From the NCBI GenBank assembly GCA_015487835.1, contig WFOY01000015.1, positions 1 through 6,000 of the forward strand: a stretch of 6,000 nt of DNA. The letters run 5' to 3'. A program made the position numbers and the translations under genes. Below the pieces are notes generated by a model, which saw only the letters and a program-made list of their open reading frames with translations, was not told where the DNA came from and ran no database searches. Of the stretch, positions 5,920 to 6,000 are shown in pieces. How positions within the stretch are numbered: position 1 is the stretch's first letter; every line of letters starts with the position of its first letter. Source of the stretch: Aquificaceae bacterium. GTDB lineage: Bacteria > Aquificota > Aquificia > Aquificales > Aquificaceae.

Positions 5920-5975
5920 TTGTGTAAGTTACTGGTAGCACTGATCAAATCGTTTGAGAATAAGTTATTGGTACA

Positions 5976-6000
5976 CTGTCTCTTATACACATCTCCGAGC
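5976..6000. other. Sequencing adapter (Tn5 mosaic end plus Nextera read-2 adapter), not genomic
   Basis: CTGTCTCTTATACACATCT (5976-5994) is an exact 19-base match to the engineered Tn5 mosaic end used in Nextera libraries. The next six bases, CCGAGC, continue exactly as the read-2 transposase adapter does. All 25 bases therefore match the untrimmed adapter read outward from an insert. Genuine sequence ends at about 5975. Confidence 0.97.

Larger units (their letters stand above)
5815..5921 (+). repeat. 13-bp direct repeat at 5815-5827 and 5909-5921
   Basis: AATGTGGAAAGTT occurs twice, 94 bp apart, each copy containing a CTTTCCACA site on the minus strand. A shortened relative, AATGTGGAAGAT, lies at 5879-5890. 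The shared flanks beyond the 9-mer suggest that the bound site in this organism is longer than the classical box, or that the region arose by duplication. Confidence 0.55.
5626..5975. other. oriC: Candidate chromosomal replication origin (oriC), truncated by contig end
   Basis: A gene-free, AT-rich stretch of about 350 bp packed with DnaA-box-like 9-mers that share TCCACA. On the plus strand: 5641, 5652 (perfect TTATCCACA), 5663 (perfect), 5674 and 5685, plus a degenerate box at 5760. On the minus strand: 5697, 5804, 5817, 5881, 5901 (perfect) and 5911. Two AT-rich segments (5706-5760 and 5841-5880) could serve as unwinding elements. Family knowledge: clustered DnaA boxes beside AT-rich DNA in an intergenic region define bacterial origins. 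Boxes on the left mostly face right and boxes on the right mostly face left. Neither dnaA nor dnaN is visible; the right flank is lost at the adapter. The alternatives, a DnaA-titration locus or a DnaA-controlled promoter, are possible but explain the box number and AT-rich segments less well. Confidence 0.72.

Noticed and set aside
5976..6000. Natural Tn5/IS50 end
   Set aside because: The bases are the engineered mosaic end followed by the Nextera adapter, not an IS50 inside or outside end with transposon DNA.

Overview
The window reads as chromosomal DNA from a thermophilic bacterium of the Aquificales (Aquifex/Hydrogenobacter/Thermocrinis group). The proteins are rich in Lys, Glu, Arg and Ile, with heavy use of AGG and ATA codons. 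The strongest phylogenetic marker is a sigma54-dependent response regulator that closely resembles, from memory, Aquifex aeolicus NtrC4. The last 25 bases are not genomic. They match the Tn5/Nextera sequencing adapter, so the window comes from a draft contig (isolate, MAG or SAG) and genuine sequence ends at about 5975.

Layout. Positions 1-298 (minus) hold the N-terminal part of a DHH-family phosphoesterase of the NrnA type. Positions 356-3178 (minus) hold a complete isoleucyl-tRNA synthetase, ileS, probably co-transcribed with nrnA. Positions 3179-3292 are a compact divergent promoter region in which the ileS and hup promoters appear to share a palindromic TTGCAA. Positions 3293-3565 (plus) encode a 90-residue HU protein, followed by a short GC hairpin and then rsmE (3597-4298, plus), the 16S rRNA m3U1498 methyltransferase. 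rsmE overlaps tail-to-tail by 26 bp with the NtrC4-like regulator (4273-5625, minus). Positions 5626-5975 have no credible gene.

That gene-free stretch is the most interesting part of the window. It is AT-rich and full of DnaA-box-like 9-mers (core TCCACA). Five plus-strand boxes repeat at an exact 11-bp period (5641-5693), including two perfect TTATCCACA. Minus-strand boxes follow at 5697, 5804, 5817, 5881, 5901 (perfect) and 5911, with two very AT-rich segments between them. This is the architecture of a bacterial replication origin. I interpret it as a candidate oriC located beside ntrC4 and cut off by the contig end, so its other flank (dnaA, dnaN or something else) is not visible.

The genes are mostly housekeeping: tRNA charging, nanoRNA/pAp turnover, nucleoid structure and ribosome modification, plus one sigma54 activator. 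Two links to the candidate origin are worth noting. The only plausible ntrC4 promoter lies inside the DnaA-box array, and HU, a known helper of origin opening in other bacteria, is encoded about 2 kb away. No CRISPR array, natural mobile element, tRNA or rRNA was seen.
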